In this document: positions 1 to 7,847 of the stretch, one piece after another
Numbering within the stretch: the first letter of the stretch is position 1
Layout of the letters: each line of letters starts with the position of its first letter
Assembly: GCA_037178675.1 (NCBI GenBank)
Contig: JAYMGJ010000638.1
Coordinates: 1 to 18,457, forward strand
Length of the DNA: 18,457 nt
Source: Scleroderma bovista
Lineage: Eukaryota; Basidiomycota; Agaricomycetes; Boletales; Sclerodermataceae
Direction: 5' to 3'
The notes under the pieces: model-generated
What the model was told of the DNA's origin: nothing
The model's input: only the letters and a program-made list of their open reading frames with translations
Databases searched by the model: none
Made by a program: the position numbers and the translations under genes

Positions 1-240
1 AGGGATTGGTAAGAGCTTTGTAAGGGGTTTGTAAGCGATCAGTAAGCAAGGGATAAGCAGGAATGAGTAAGCATAGGAAGCATGAATAAGCTGCTGAGTA
101 AAGGAATGAGTAAGCTGCATGACAAGATTGATTGGTAAGGGAGTGAGTCATCAGCTGAGTAATATACCAAAAATGCGAAAGGGATAGAGTAATACTGATG
201 ACAAGAGAGCATCAGTAAGCAAGGGATGAGTCACTGCACA
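1..240. repeat. GTAAG/GAGTAAG-rich degenerate micro-repeat
   Basis: This purine-rich stretch repeats short phrases built around GTAAG and GAGTAAG. The phrase ATCAGTAAGCAAGGGAT occurs near 40 and again near 210, and GGAATGAGTAAGC occurs near 59 and near 102. Spacing is irregular, so it is a degenerate minisatellite-like tract and not a clean tandem array. No gene is apparent in it. Confidence 0.5.
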
Positions 241-547
241 GCAGAAGGAGTCATTGATGCACAGCCTAAGAAGTTTGATGGGGGGCTGTGTACCATCAGG
301 AATTTGATGGGACAACAATGGGGAAGATCTGGGATTAATAGAGGGATTGATCCGAGACAAAACAGCCACAAGAAGGGTACCAGGGGTCCAGAGGTCTTTT
401 TGGGGGGTCAGCATACACTAAAGTATAGTGCATGTGTTCTAGCGCCGCTGAAGCGCAACCATGGGCTCCCTTGACGAGCTCTCTTCTGGGAAAGAACGAG
501 AGAGGGTTCTTCTTCCTAATAGCACTATAAAGTGGGGGGAATAACTG
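241..547. other. unassigned sequence
   Basis: No convincing gene is seen. Short open frames exist on both strands but lack protein-like composition. TTTGATGGG occurs twice (near 272 and 302). The segment could be the edge of an old retroelement, but nothing in it identifies a family. Confidence 0.3.
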
Positions 548-1075
548 TCATGGTGCTGGGGGACGTCGTCTGAAAGTAGGGAAGCGGATAGAGTACTGAA
601 TTCGACACATCCAGGGAAGTGAGACGAACGACAGAGGAAGATGGACATGGCAAGTATCTGGGAGGAAGGGACCATAGGCTGAGGGCTCAGGGGACACAGA
701 GACGACCAGAGAAGACTTCTCAAGCTTGACAATAGACCTAAGATGACCAAAGTACGTCCTTGACACAGGACTGACGAGGAGAACGCGCTGACCGAGAACG
801 AGAGGGACTGAGGGAGCAGGCTGGGAAGATATGTGCCAGGCAGTGCACAGGAACTCTGGGAGAGGCTGTCCTAAGAGCAGGACATAGTGGAGATCTGCAG
901 CAATAGCGGAGAAATGATCCAGAGAAAATACAGACTCCATAGTGAGCAATGAAGCGAACGTCTGGATTGCGGGGGGAATATCTCCGTGGGAAATGAACAG
1001 ATTTGCGTCGGAACTTGACAGGCAGATAGACCACGTTCTAGGCTCTCTGACGGTATAGTCACGTGCCTGATAGCT
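548..1075 (-). CDS. hypothetical open frame, possibly an exon remnant
   Basis: The minus strand is open for 175 codons between an upstream TGA (1078-1076) and a TGA at 550-548. The first ATG is at 949, so if this is a gene the 5' part lies in another exon or is lost. The part before and just after 949 has ordinary protein composition (for example DANLFISHGDIPPAIQTF). The C-terminal part is rich in S, P and R and less convincing. No domain was recognised. The plus strand is full of stops here, so this is not the shadow of a larger gene. It may be decayed transposon sequence. Confidence 0.22.
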   Translation of the reverse strand, partial: SYQARDYTVREPRTWSICLSSSDANLFISHGDIPPAIQTFASLLTMESVFSLDHFSAIAADLHYVLLLGQPLPEFLCTAWHISSQPAPSVPLVLGQRVLLVSPVSRTYFGHLRSIVKLEKSSLVVSVSPEPSAYGPFLPDTCHVHLPLSFVSLPWMCRIQYSIRFPTFRRRPPAP

Positions 1076-1078
1076 TCA

Positions 1079-1471
1079 GAAACGACGGAGCTATTCAAAA
1101 TATCGGAATGCCGGCACTGGGCGCCTAAAAAATGACATTTGGGCGCTAAAAATCATTTCTTCTCTTTCTCCTTCGTTTCTCCATCAATTCTTCGGCTTCT
1201 TTGATCGTTCTGGTATGGGAGTTGGACTGCAGATGTGTGCATTCCTTTCTCATACCACAATTGACGTTATTCCTTCAGTTTCTTCTGCTTCTTGGCGGTT
1301 CTCGTGCGATAGATGACTGTCTGCATTGGCATTCATCTCTCACATCAGGATAGTCGTCTTGTGCGATAGATGGCTACGATGAGGGTCCGTCGTGCTTATC
1401 CTTCGCATAAGGATTATTCGATATAGGCGTTATCTTCCATGTTCACTGTACCAAACCTGTTTGGTGCATGA
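1079..1471. other. non-coding stretch with a small tandem duplication
   Basis: A ~20-bp unit, TGGGCGC followed by TAAAAA and a CATTT-like end, is present twice in tandem near 1119-1158. GTGCGATAGATG occurs twice (near 1306 and 1360). A TC-rich tract covers about 1155-1205. No gene is seen. The stretch lies directly upstream of the gag remnant and could be a decayed leader of that element. Confidence 0.35.
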
Positions 1472-2278
1472 CACCGCTCTCAGAGGCAGGGTTCCCAGAA
1501 TAGCGGAGCAAATGCAGGGGCAAACAACCCCAATACAGCGCAGAAGTCAGGCAACGCTGCATTCCGCAAGGGAATTACTTGCTACAACTGTGGGAACGAG
1601 GGACATCTCGCATCCGAGTGCTGGCACCCAAGGAAAGATAAGGGGAAGGCCCCCCAGGCGCGACTGTACGCAGTGGACGTGCGTGAGGACGAGGTTGACA
1701 CCTCAAAGGACGAAGGAATTGGGGAAGATCACCCCGCCATCGATCTCAACAAGGAGAAAGTGGGTGATGACGCGCAGGAAGCGCAAGAACACAATGAGAT
1801 AGAGGCGGAACACCTCGACGTGTATTCTACTATTGACGAAGAAGAGGACGATGATGAACTCATCGGATTCCTTGGGGCGATGCACCCCATAGAGGAGTTC
1901 GATGAACCCGATGACGAACACATCATCCAGTGTTGTTCCATGCAAGTGGAATATAACGAGGGGATTGATTCCTCAGACGCCAGTACTGGATTAACCCCGG
2001 GCCCATCGGAGGTCGGGGAAAGCCCTCAGCGAAGGCCAGTAGAGGCCAACAGCGCTGTCGCGCAGGAAGTACATTCACGTTGGACCTGGAGGGCGCGTTA
2101 TGGCGCGATACACTGGGGGGATTGTGCGGTATGCACAGTGTACATCCGCCACCTTGACGAGGCAGTGTGGAATGGCAACCCTTCACATCAGGAAATCGAT
2201 GAGAGTCTGCTCAACCTTTATATAGCATTACCATCTTTTCCATGTGTATCCATATGCATCATTTTGATATACACTTAG
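1472..2278 (+). pseudogene. truncated Ty3/gypsy-type gag with CCHC zinc knuckle
   Basis: The open frame runs from just after a TGA at 1469-1471 to a stop at 2276-2278. It encodes a low-complexity Q/N/A-rich segment, then a retroviral-type zinc knuckle CYNCGNEGHLASEC (CX2CX4HX4C, coding 1580-1621), a basic stretch, and a long acidic E/D-rich tail. That order matches the C-terminal part of fungal LTR-retrotransposon Gag, which binds template RNA in the particle. The N-terminal capsid region is missing. No protease, reverse transcriptase, RNase H or integrase follows: the frame ends and an AT-rich, CpG-poor block begins. An in-frame ATG at 1887 lies well after the knuckle, so no sensible start is visible. 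I call it a broken element. An exon of a domesticated gag-like gene is possible but less likely. Confidence 0.75.
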
Positions 2279-3226
2279 ATCATGCTAGTTACTTCATGGG
2301 AGTGTTTAGAGTAATGGTCATCTTCATCATTCTGCTTTACTTGTGATCAATTTAGTCCATTTGCTTATTTTTATCATGTTATATCATCATTGCACTACTA
2401 GATGCATATGACCAAATACTCAATCCCTACTAGATGTGATCAAATGTACATATCATCATAGCTACTTATAAATGTGTTCTGACCTTTCTTTATTTCTCTT
2501 GTGATCTGATTTTCCCAATTGTAATAATTGTTGGCACAATTATCAGCACCCTCATAATGTTGTCACTGGTCAACAGTATTTTGTTGATATATGCATATAC
2601 ATTGGTCACCTCTCCCATGTTTCTAGCTCTGATCAATAACACCATTGGAGTAGTATGTCTTGCATCCTAGATCTGCACACCCTTGCAGATACTAATGACC
2701 ACACTCATCCATGATTATAATAGATGGTATCTTTGACAATCTTTCTCATGCTAACTAATCAGAACATATTTATCTACAGTTGTTATGATGATAAATTTGA
2801 TCAGTCATGGACCTCTGGAAATATTGGCCAGTATCATCTTCACTTTCAAGCTTATTGATAAGATCACCATTGTCTTAAATACTTGGCTGGTCCTGTTTAC
2901 CTAACTGGTAATTATGAGAGAGTGTCTTGCTAATGTCAGACTTTCTCAGCTGTATCAACACCATCATCATGGTAGGTAAGACCAAGTTCATCTAGGGTCA
3001 TCATCACAGATATCTTTGGACAGTTGTGTCGCAATGGAAATGATGCACAGAATTGTCTGTTATTAGCATGGTTGCTTGAACTTGCCTATTTTGTATTTAT
3101 GAAAGGTGTGGTCAATGTAGTCAATGTGCTACATACTGTACCTACATGATCATTAACATGTCTCAGCAATAGAGAAAGCAGAATCACCAATCACATTGTC
3201 ATATCATAGATGTCTAGCATGTACTA
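2199..3226. other. AT-rich, CpG-depleted block without genes
   Basis: Between the CpG at 2197-2198 and the one at 3227-3228 I find a single CG dinucleotide (3030-3031) in about 1,030 bp. TG and CA are common, with many ATCAT, GATCA and TAGATG words. There is no protein-like open frame beyond the end of the gag frame. Neighbouring segments on both sides contain normal numbers of CpG. The pattern fits long-term cytosine methylation and deamination of a repeat. The original element cannot be recognised. Confidence 0.7.
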
Positions 3227-3263
3227 CGTGTAAAGGTATAAAATGTATGCGCCGAAAATCACG

Positions 3264-3338
3264 TCACTCGGATCCATCAATCGCACCTGCTTCCCTCTCC
3301 TTGTACTCCGCACGTTTTTGGCGAATCCTGGCGAGCGC
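3264..3338 (-). pseudogene. severed 3' end of the DUF6698 gene
   Basis: This holds the last coding bases of the DUF6698 gene, now separated from the rest by the LTR element at 3339-4675. If the element and one GCGC target copy are removed, the frame continues without a break into this piece and ends at TGA (3266-3264). It encodes the motif ALARIRQKRAEYKERE, a basic C-terminal helix typical of the family. It is no longer joined to the upstream exons. Confidence 0.75.
3335..3338. repeat. target-site duplication GCGC (left copy)
   Basis: GCGC directly precedes the TG of the left LTR and recurs at 4676-4679 directly after the CA of the right LTR. This is a 4-bp target duplication for the complete element. 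Confidence 0.75.
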
Positions 3339-3621
3339 TGAAAAGACAACAAAGTGTTTGGGTGGCTGCTCCCTCAGATGAGGTGCATTCGACCCAGGAG
3401 CTTCTGGAGGTCTGGCAAGACTCCCAAGGGACAGGGAGACTAAGAGAAGTAGGGAGAGTAGAGGTGTTCAGTCACTCCAGGACTGAGCTCAAACATATAC
3501 ACAGGAAAGAGGGAGATTGCTTAGTAAGCTAATACAAGCCTACATAAGCTAAGGTAAGAGAGTCCAGTGTCAGTACTACTATCAGTAACTCTACACACCT
3601 AGAGACAGGACAGTCTCTACA
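3339..3621 (-). repeat. 3' LTR of the complete element (283 bp)
   Basis: On the minus strand this LTR starts TGTAGAGAC and ends GTCTTTTCA. It appears identical to the 5' LTR at 4393-4675. A 6-bp inverted repeat (AGAGAC/GTCTCT around TGTCCT) lies 3 bp inside its 5' end. Confidence 0.92.
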
Positions 3622-3627
3622 CCTCCC
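3622..3627 (-). other. candidate polypurine tract
   Basis: On the minus strand GGGAGG directly abuts the start of the 3' LTR, where plus-strand priming would occur. It is short, so it supports the orientation but is not decisive alone. Confidence 0.45.
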
Positions 3628-4374
3628 AGGCACTTGAAATGCTGACTGTCCTCAGTCAGGCACTCACCAACCACACCAAACCACAACCAAAGGCCCACTA
3701 AAACTTCCAAAACACCCAACAGTCCACCAAAAACGCACAGACTCACAATAACCCTGGGGACAAACACTCTGCAATCACAAGGCACTCACTGCCAAGGCTC
3801 TCATCGCGACGCTGCAGCAGTGGTCCCCAGACCCAAGGACGGCAAGGAGTTGACAAACAAGGATGGGGAGTGGCAGGAGAAACAGTCCTGAGGCAGGGGG
3901 ATAGGGGATAGCACCCAAAAAAGGCAAAAAGCGGAGGGGGAGGAGGAGCAGAGCAGAGAACTGGAGATATCTCCACAACGGCTGGCCAGATCGACAAAGC
4001 GTGGTAGGAGGGTGTTGCCAGGGTATATGGGGGTTAGGACATGAAAGGGATAAGCAGGACGAGCCTTAGATCCCAAGAGATCAACCAATCAGTCCCAAAA
4101 CCCCACCCAAACGCGAAAATGCGAATATCTCCGCAACCACTGGACCGATCGGGACGACCCAGGCACCGTTGGAAAGCCCTCGACGAGTAGATCTTGAATC
4201 CAGAAAAGCGAAAGATCCGGCGCAAAGGGGAGCGAGATATGCGCAAAACTCGAGGGGGGCAGGAGGAGATGACACTGAAAACTCCCAGAAAAAGACAGAA
4301 AAGCTAAGGAGTGACTGTGGTTGGGTAAAGGGGAGTCTAGGGAGAGGGTAGGGAGTGCCTAGACACAGAAACCC
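3628..4374 (-). other. non-coding internal region of the LTR element
   Basis: No retroviral protein motif is present on either strand, and the short frames here overlap one another and look random. A ~28-bp word beginning ATATCTCC occurs twice in the same direction (about 3967-3995 and 4124-4154), with roughly 80% identity by eye. The second copy is followed by ACCGTTGGAAAGCCCTCGAC. The duplication may be a packaging or other RNA-level signal; that is inference. Confidence 0.6.
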
Positions 4375-4390
4375 CTCGCGGTGGGCTCCA
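4375..4390 (-). other. candidate primer-binding site
   Basis: Read on the minus strand, TGGAGCCCACCGCGAG begins two bases after the 5' LTR. It would pair with a tRNA 3' end of CUCGCGGUGGGCUCCA, that is CCA, discriminator U, a 7-nt acceptor strand and part of the T stem. The tRNA identity cannot be set from this window. Confidence 0.6.
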
Positions 4391-4392
4391 GT

Positions 4393-4675
4393 TGAAAAGA
4401 CAACAAAGTGTTTGGGTGGCTGCTCCCTCAGATGAGGTGCATTCGACCCAGGAGCTTCTGGAGGTCTGGCAAGACTCCCAAGGGACAGGGAGACTAAGAG
4501 AAGTAGGGAGAGTAGAGGTGTTCAGTCACTCCAGGACTGAGCTCAAACATATACACAGGAAAGAGGGAGATTGCTTAGTAAGCTAATACAAGCCTACATA
4601 AGCTAAGGTAAGAGAGTCCAGTGTCAGTACTACTATCAGTAACTCTACACACCTAGAGACAGGACAGTCTCTACA
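4393..4675 (-). repeat. 5' LTR of the complete element (283 bp)
   Basis: This LTR has the same length and, by eye, the same sequence as 3339-3621. Its first bases on the minus strand (TGTAG) join the upstream DUF6698 exon so that CTG is followed directly by TAG, which ends the host reading frame at the junction. Confidence 0.92.
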
Positions 4676-6036
4676 GCGCGCTGTCTTTGGAGGGGAGACG
4701 TTCAACATCTGAGTATAACGGAAATACTTGACTGTTCCCTTCATTAGCAACGAATCCGAGATCTCGCAAATCACGCACCGATTCCACCACGCCATCAGCT
4801 GGTCGACCTCACCTTTTTCATCTGGGTCATCGAGCAACCCGAGAATACTATTATAAAAACGTTCAGAATCTGTGGCTAGATCAGTGCGTGAAAAGACTTG
4901 AGTCGACATCAATGCAAAGCGGGCCTACACAAAAAGTCAAACATCTGAAAACAACATCATGCGTACTTACCTGTGTAGCGACGTAGGCTAGAGACGCCTT
5001 CGTCGTCGAGTGCATGCCGTGGATACGAGCATTTCCAGAGCGCGTTGCCTTGGGTTCCTGATCTACAGAGCTCGGTGACGTAAAAATATGCTTGAACGCC
5101 TTCAGACAGTAAAATTCAGCATGAAATGCATGAGTGGTGAGGTCTTACCGTTACGAGGAGGCCACTACGAAGAAGACCATTCCAGGGATCTTCAGGGTCA
5201 TACGTATAGTTGGCAAACAAGAAGATCGACCACTGATCCCCGGCCACTTGAAGCTCACCATTTGCAAGCTTGGTGCGGACGCTGGAAGCCATGCGCATGT
5301 AAATTGAGCAACAAGGCTCGCGAAGTATAAATTACTTACGCTAAGTTATTCCAATCGAGACCTGCGGGACATAAAAGAGCACCAGTGCGATCATGGTTGA
5401 ATCCACGGCTGGATTTGACGTTGCGAGGGATATGAGGGGTCAATGATTGACCTTTTGGAGTGATCCAATCAACGATTGGACCTTTCATTCCCTTGGTGTC
5501 ATCGGCCCTGGCACCATTAGCACCCTTCTGAATCTGCCAATGACATATAAACCAATGCTCGATACAAATAAATCATCAGAAGATAACATACCAAATCCGC
5601 TATCACCATTACCTCTTCTTCTGAAGACGACATGAGCCGATTTTCCAAGCCAGGCACCGATCGAAGCAGCTCGCGAAAAACAGAACGCTCCTTCTGCTGC
5701 CTACGAACTAAATCAGAAATTACTTAGGTGGTGGCAGTACGCAACGTACGCAATTGTGAGGCTCTCATCATCTGGTTCATCGTACATAAACTGAAGACCA
5801 TTCGCAATCAGCGTCTGCACATTGCAAAACGCATGGACAGTCCTGCCAAAGTGGCGTCCATGGTGTACTAAGGGGTCCTGAGAAGTGCTGCAGATGTAGG
5901 GTAAGCTCACAAGAGGTTCGAAGATTAGCAAGGTAACATACGGTTTTTTCCTGGGGCCTAGTTGCAATGCATTGGATCCTGCACGCTTCCTACTGGAGGG
6001 TGTAGAAGGGTCATCCTGCATGGTGGAAGTAGACAT
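4671..6036 (-). CDS. DUF6698 domain protein, 3' end truncated by LTR insertion
   Basis: Eight exons on the minus strand keep one frame: 6036-5942, 5887-5750, 5700-5592, 5533-5340, 5281-5149, 5099-4971, 4924-4779 and 4731-4671. The seven introns are 46-58 nt with GT...AG ends. The start is ATG at 6036 (MSTSTMQDDPSTPSS), followed by a basic KRAGS...RKK segment and then the conserved block: HHGRHFGRTVHAFCNVQTL, WITPKGQ, HDRTGALLCPAGLDW, GDQWSIFLFANYTYDPEDPW, AFKHIFTSPSSV, ATRSGNARIHGM, FSRTDLATDSERFYNSIL, WWNRQVFP. I recognise this as the fungal DUF6698 family, whose function is unknown. The present protein is 334 residues. The LTR places a stop straight after the conserved KDSAL. Without the insertion it would be 356 residues, so almost all of the domain remains. 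Two splice sites (acceptor at 5701 and intron 4778-4732) were set by frame and family match. A transcript may end in the sense-oriented LTR. Confidence 0.85.
4676..4679. repeat. target-site duplication GCGC (right copy)
   Basis: This matches GCGC at 3335-3338 and lies directly after the terminal CA of the right LTR. Confidence 0.75.
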
Positions 6037-6111
6037 ACTCAAAGGTGAGTCGCGTGGTGATAACAATGAGACGAGATGGCTGGGACGAGGGATCGAGCTC
6101 CACCACCACCC

Positions 6112-6119
6112 TTTAAATA
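6112..6119 (-). promoter_or_regulatory. TATA-like box of the DUF6698 gene
   Basis: The minus strand reads TATTTAAA about 76-83 bases upstream of the ATG at 6036, a reasonable distance for a fungal core promoter. The evidence is position and sequence only. Confidence 0.35.
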
Positions 6120-6189
6120 ATGGAAATCGGATTGATTCCCACGCAAAAATACGGAGTGAAGCGTGGTGATGACAGCAAGGCCGGCGTAA

Positions 6190-6820
6190 CGACAACTCAC
6201 ACCTGCAAAGCATCGTAGTCAGCGGATAGTGAGGTAGCGTAACGGTGATGAATCGAAATTCACACCTGTGTGAATAGAGTGAAGCCAGTCGGAAAGCAAG
6301 GCAAGCGCGATTGTGGTAATGAATCGAAAGTTCACAACTGCGAAAACAACAGCAATTAACCAAACTCGCACCAGGCTGCAAAAACATCATGGTTAGCGGA
6401 CAGTGAGTTAGCGCAATAGCAATGAACCAAAATTCACACCTGCGTGAACAGAGGGAAGCCAGATACCGGCAAGCAAGCCTAGCGCGATCGTGGTAATGAA
6501 TCAAAAATTCACAACTGCGAAAACAACAGCAAGGCCAAACTCACACCTGCAAAACATCACGGTTAGCGGATGGTGAGTTAGCGTAACAGCAATGAATCGA
6601 AAATCACACCTGTGTAAACAGAGTGAAGCCAGATACCGAAAAGCAGGGCTAGCGCGATTGCGGTAACGAATTGAAAATTCACAACCACGAAAACAGAAGG
6701 TAATGATGACTCACCTGCAAAAGCATGGATAGTAGACATTGAGGTTAGTGTAATAGCAACTTGAACAGGAATTCACACCAGCATAAACAGAGTGAAGCCA
6801 GAAATGCGGAGAGGTCAAAT
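6190..6820. repeat. imperfect tandem repeats, ~170-bp period, about 3.6 copies
   Basis: Units begin near 6190, 6360, 6537 and 6706. Each contains, in order, a CACACCTGCAAA-like word, GTTAGCGGA..GTGAGTTAGCG, AATGAATCGAAAATCACACC, CAGAGTGAAGCCAGATACCG, AGCGCGAT..TGGTAATGAATC and ATTCACAAC..CGAAAACA. The last unit stops after the AGTGAAGCCAG word. Copies differ by many substitutions and small indels, so the array is old. It lies just upstream of the DUF6698 gene's TATA-like box and could hold repeated regulatory sites. On the minus strand it stays partly open and mimics a repetitive protein, which I do not accept as a gene. Confidence 0.75.
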
Positions 6821-7108
6821 CTATTTAGCGTTGAGATCATGATAGATTAGAGATCGAGGACTCACCACTGGGTTGAGAAGCCTATGGGAGTTGGTGAACA
6901 CGGCAGGACTTCGGGCACCCTGGTTGCGTGGCTTATTCAACTTTGTTCCCTTCAGGCACCCTCAGCTGGGGCCCTTCTGCCATGTACTAGTAGTGCTAGA
7001 TAGAAAAGCCTATCCGTGACACTACTGGGCCAGGCGTTCGGGGAGGTTTTTCGAAGTCCGACAGGTCTCAAACAAAATCACCGGTGGGCCGAGCTTACGA
7101 TAGGTTTG
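6821..7108. other. intergenic, nothing recognised
   Basis: No open frame of useful length, no RNA gene and no clear repeat was seen. GGCACCCT occurs twice (near 6917 and 6955). Confidence 0.4.
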
Positions 7109-7550
7109 TTCAAACTCCGTTAGGTACTTAGTAGTAGCAGATGAGAAAATACAGCACGTGACTGTGTCGGCGGCTGTACTATCATTTCCCGGATCTCCGG
7201 ATCAATGACTAGGGCCTCGAGGCGAAAATGATTATTAGAAATTAGAAATGAAATGAAATAGATATACGGCCGACAGTAGGGCAGTAAGACTATACTTGTA
7301 GGCTAGTTAGGACCTAACGGTGTTTGAAATCGACAGTAGCAGCTGAGAAAATAGAGCACGTGTGTATTTCCCATCTCTCAACAGCGACTTGGCGAAGCGA
7401 GGACTTGCATTCTCAGATCGATTGGGACAGTAGTAGGTACTAGGTAGGACCTAACGGAGTTTGAAATTGACATGAAATGAAATGGAAATACGGCACGTGT
7501 GTATTTCCGCATCTCTCAACAGCGACTTGGCGAAGCGAGGACTTGCATTC
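7109..7550. repeat. direct and inverted repeat cluster with CACGTG boxes
   Basis: A 57-58-bp block starting GCACGTGTGTATTTCC and ending GAGGACTTGCATTC occurs at 7356-7412 and 7493-7550 with almost no differences. A related GCACGTG site lies at 7154-7160. The word ACCTAACGG(A/T)GTTTGAA precedes the last two (7312-7328 and 7449-7465), and its reverse complement TTCAAACTCCGTTAGGT lies at 7109-7125. Together they form a 17-bp perfect inverted pair about 320 bp apart. This could be a MITE-like insert or a duplicated promoter with E-box sites lying between divergent genes. Confidence 0.7.
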
Positions 7551-7780
7551 CCATCTCCCAATTGATGACCGAGTCGTCAAGTTCAAAGCGGAAACAATTT
7601 GTAGCGTTTCCGTTCCGGCGGTCAAATGACGAATTTCCAACCAAAGTTCTAACACTAAAGGCGAAGCGATCACTATTGGCATGCAGTTAAAAGGCAGCAC
7701 GGTTAGCATATACTGCACCACTAGGACCTGATACTCTCTGAGCAGAATATCTTTGAGCGACATCGTGACATAGATGACAT
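7516..7780 (-). CDS. tentative two-exon small gene, unknown function
   Basis: Exon 1 at 7780-7728 starts ATGTCATCTATGTCACG straight after an in-frame TAG. Exon 2 at 7672-7516 ends with TGA. The 55-nt intron (7727-7673) has a weak donor GTCCTA, a branch-like TGCTAACC and acceptor AATAG. Phases agree and give 69 residues whose second exon has protein-like composition (for example CFRFELDDSVINWEMG). No family was recognised. The stop lies inside the right copy of the 58-bp direct repeat. The competing single-frame reading 7790-7440 is also open, so the model is uncertain. Confidence 0.2.
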
Positions 7781-7847
7781 CTACGACCAATAGACAACAT
7801 GGTGGCGGTACGCTTTTGGTATCACCTTTTTGTTTACGCTGCTGAAG

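Larger units (their letters stand above)
3339..4675 (-). mobile_element. complete non-autonomous LTR retrotransposon (TRIM/LARD-like), 1,337 bp
   Basis: Two direct 283-bp repeats (3339-3621 and 4393-4675), identical by eye and bounded by TG...CA, flank a 771-bp internal region. GCGC flanks the whole element on both sides. On the minus strand the 5' LTR (4675-4393) is followed after two bases by TGGAGCCCACCGCGAG, a TGG-initiated primer-binding-site candidate. The 3' LTR is preceded by GGGAGG, a short polypurine tract. These signs set the element on the minus strand. The internal region holds only short frames with no gag, protease, reverse transcriptase or integrase motifs, so movement needed proteins from another element. 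Identical LTRs imply a recent insertion. It sits in the last exon of a DUF6698 gene, in the same orientation as that gene. Confidence 0.92.

Noticed and set aside
1392..1802. 136-codon plus-strand frame
   Set aside because: It overlaps the gag frame, which carries the CCHC knuckle and a natural acidic tail. This one is an Arg/Thr-rich shadow.
3196..3381. Plus-strand open frame of 61 codons with two Cys pairs
   Set aside because: It is antisense to the severed DUF6698 exon end and then enters the LTR. The minus-strand frame is explained by family similarity.
4392..4586. Plus-strand open frame inside the LTR, found again at 9201-9395 on the other strand
   Set aside because: It repeats only because the LTR repeats, starts at the LTR edge and is antisense to the element's own orientation.
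4583..4912. Minus-strand frame read as a single-exon gene
   Set aside because: It reads through an intron (4778-4732) of the DUF6698 gene and into the LTR. The spliced model keeps the family motifs WWNRQVFP and ALARIR.
5713..6504. 263-codon minus-strand open frame with repeated peptides
   Set aside because: It reads through the upstream tandem repeats and two introns. The real start is the ATG at 6036, and only parts of it are DUF6698 exons.
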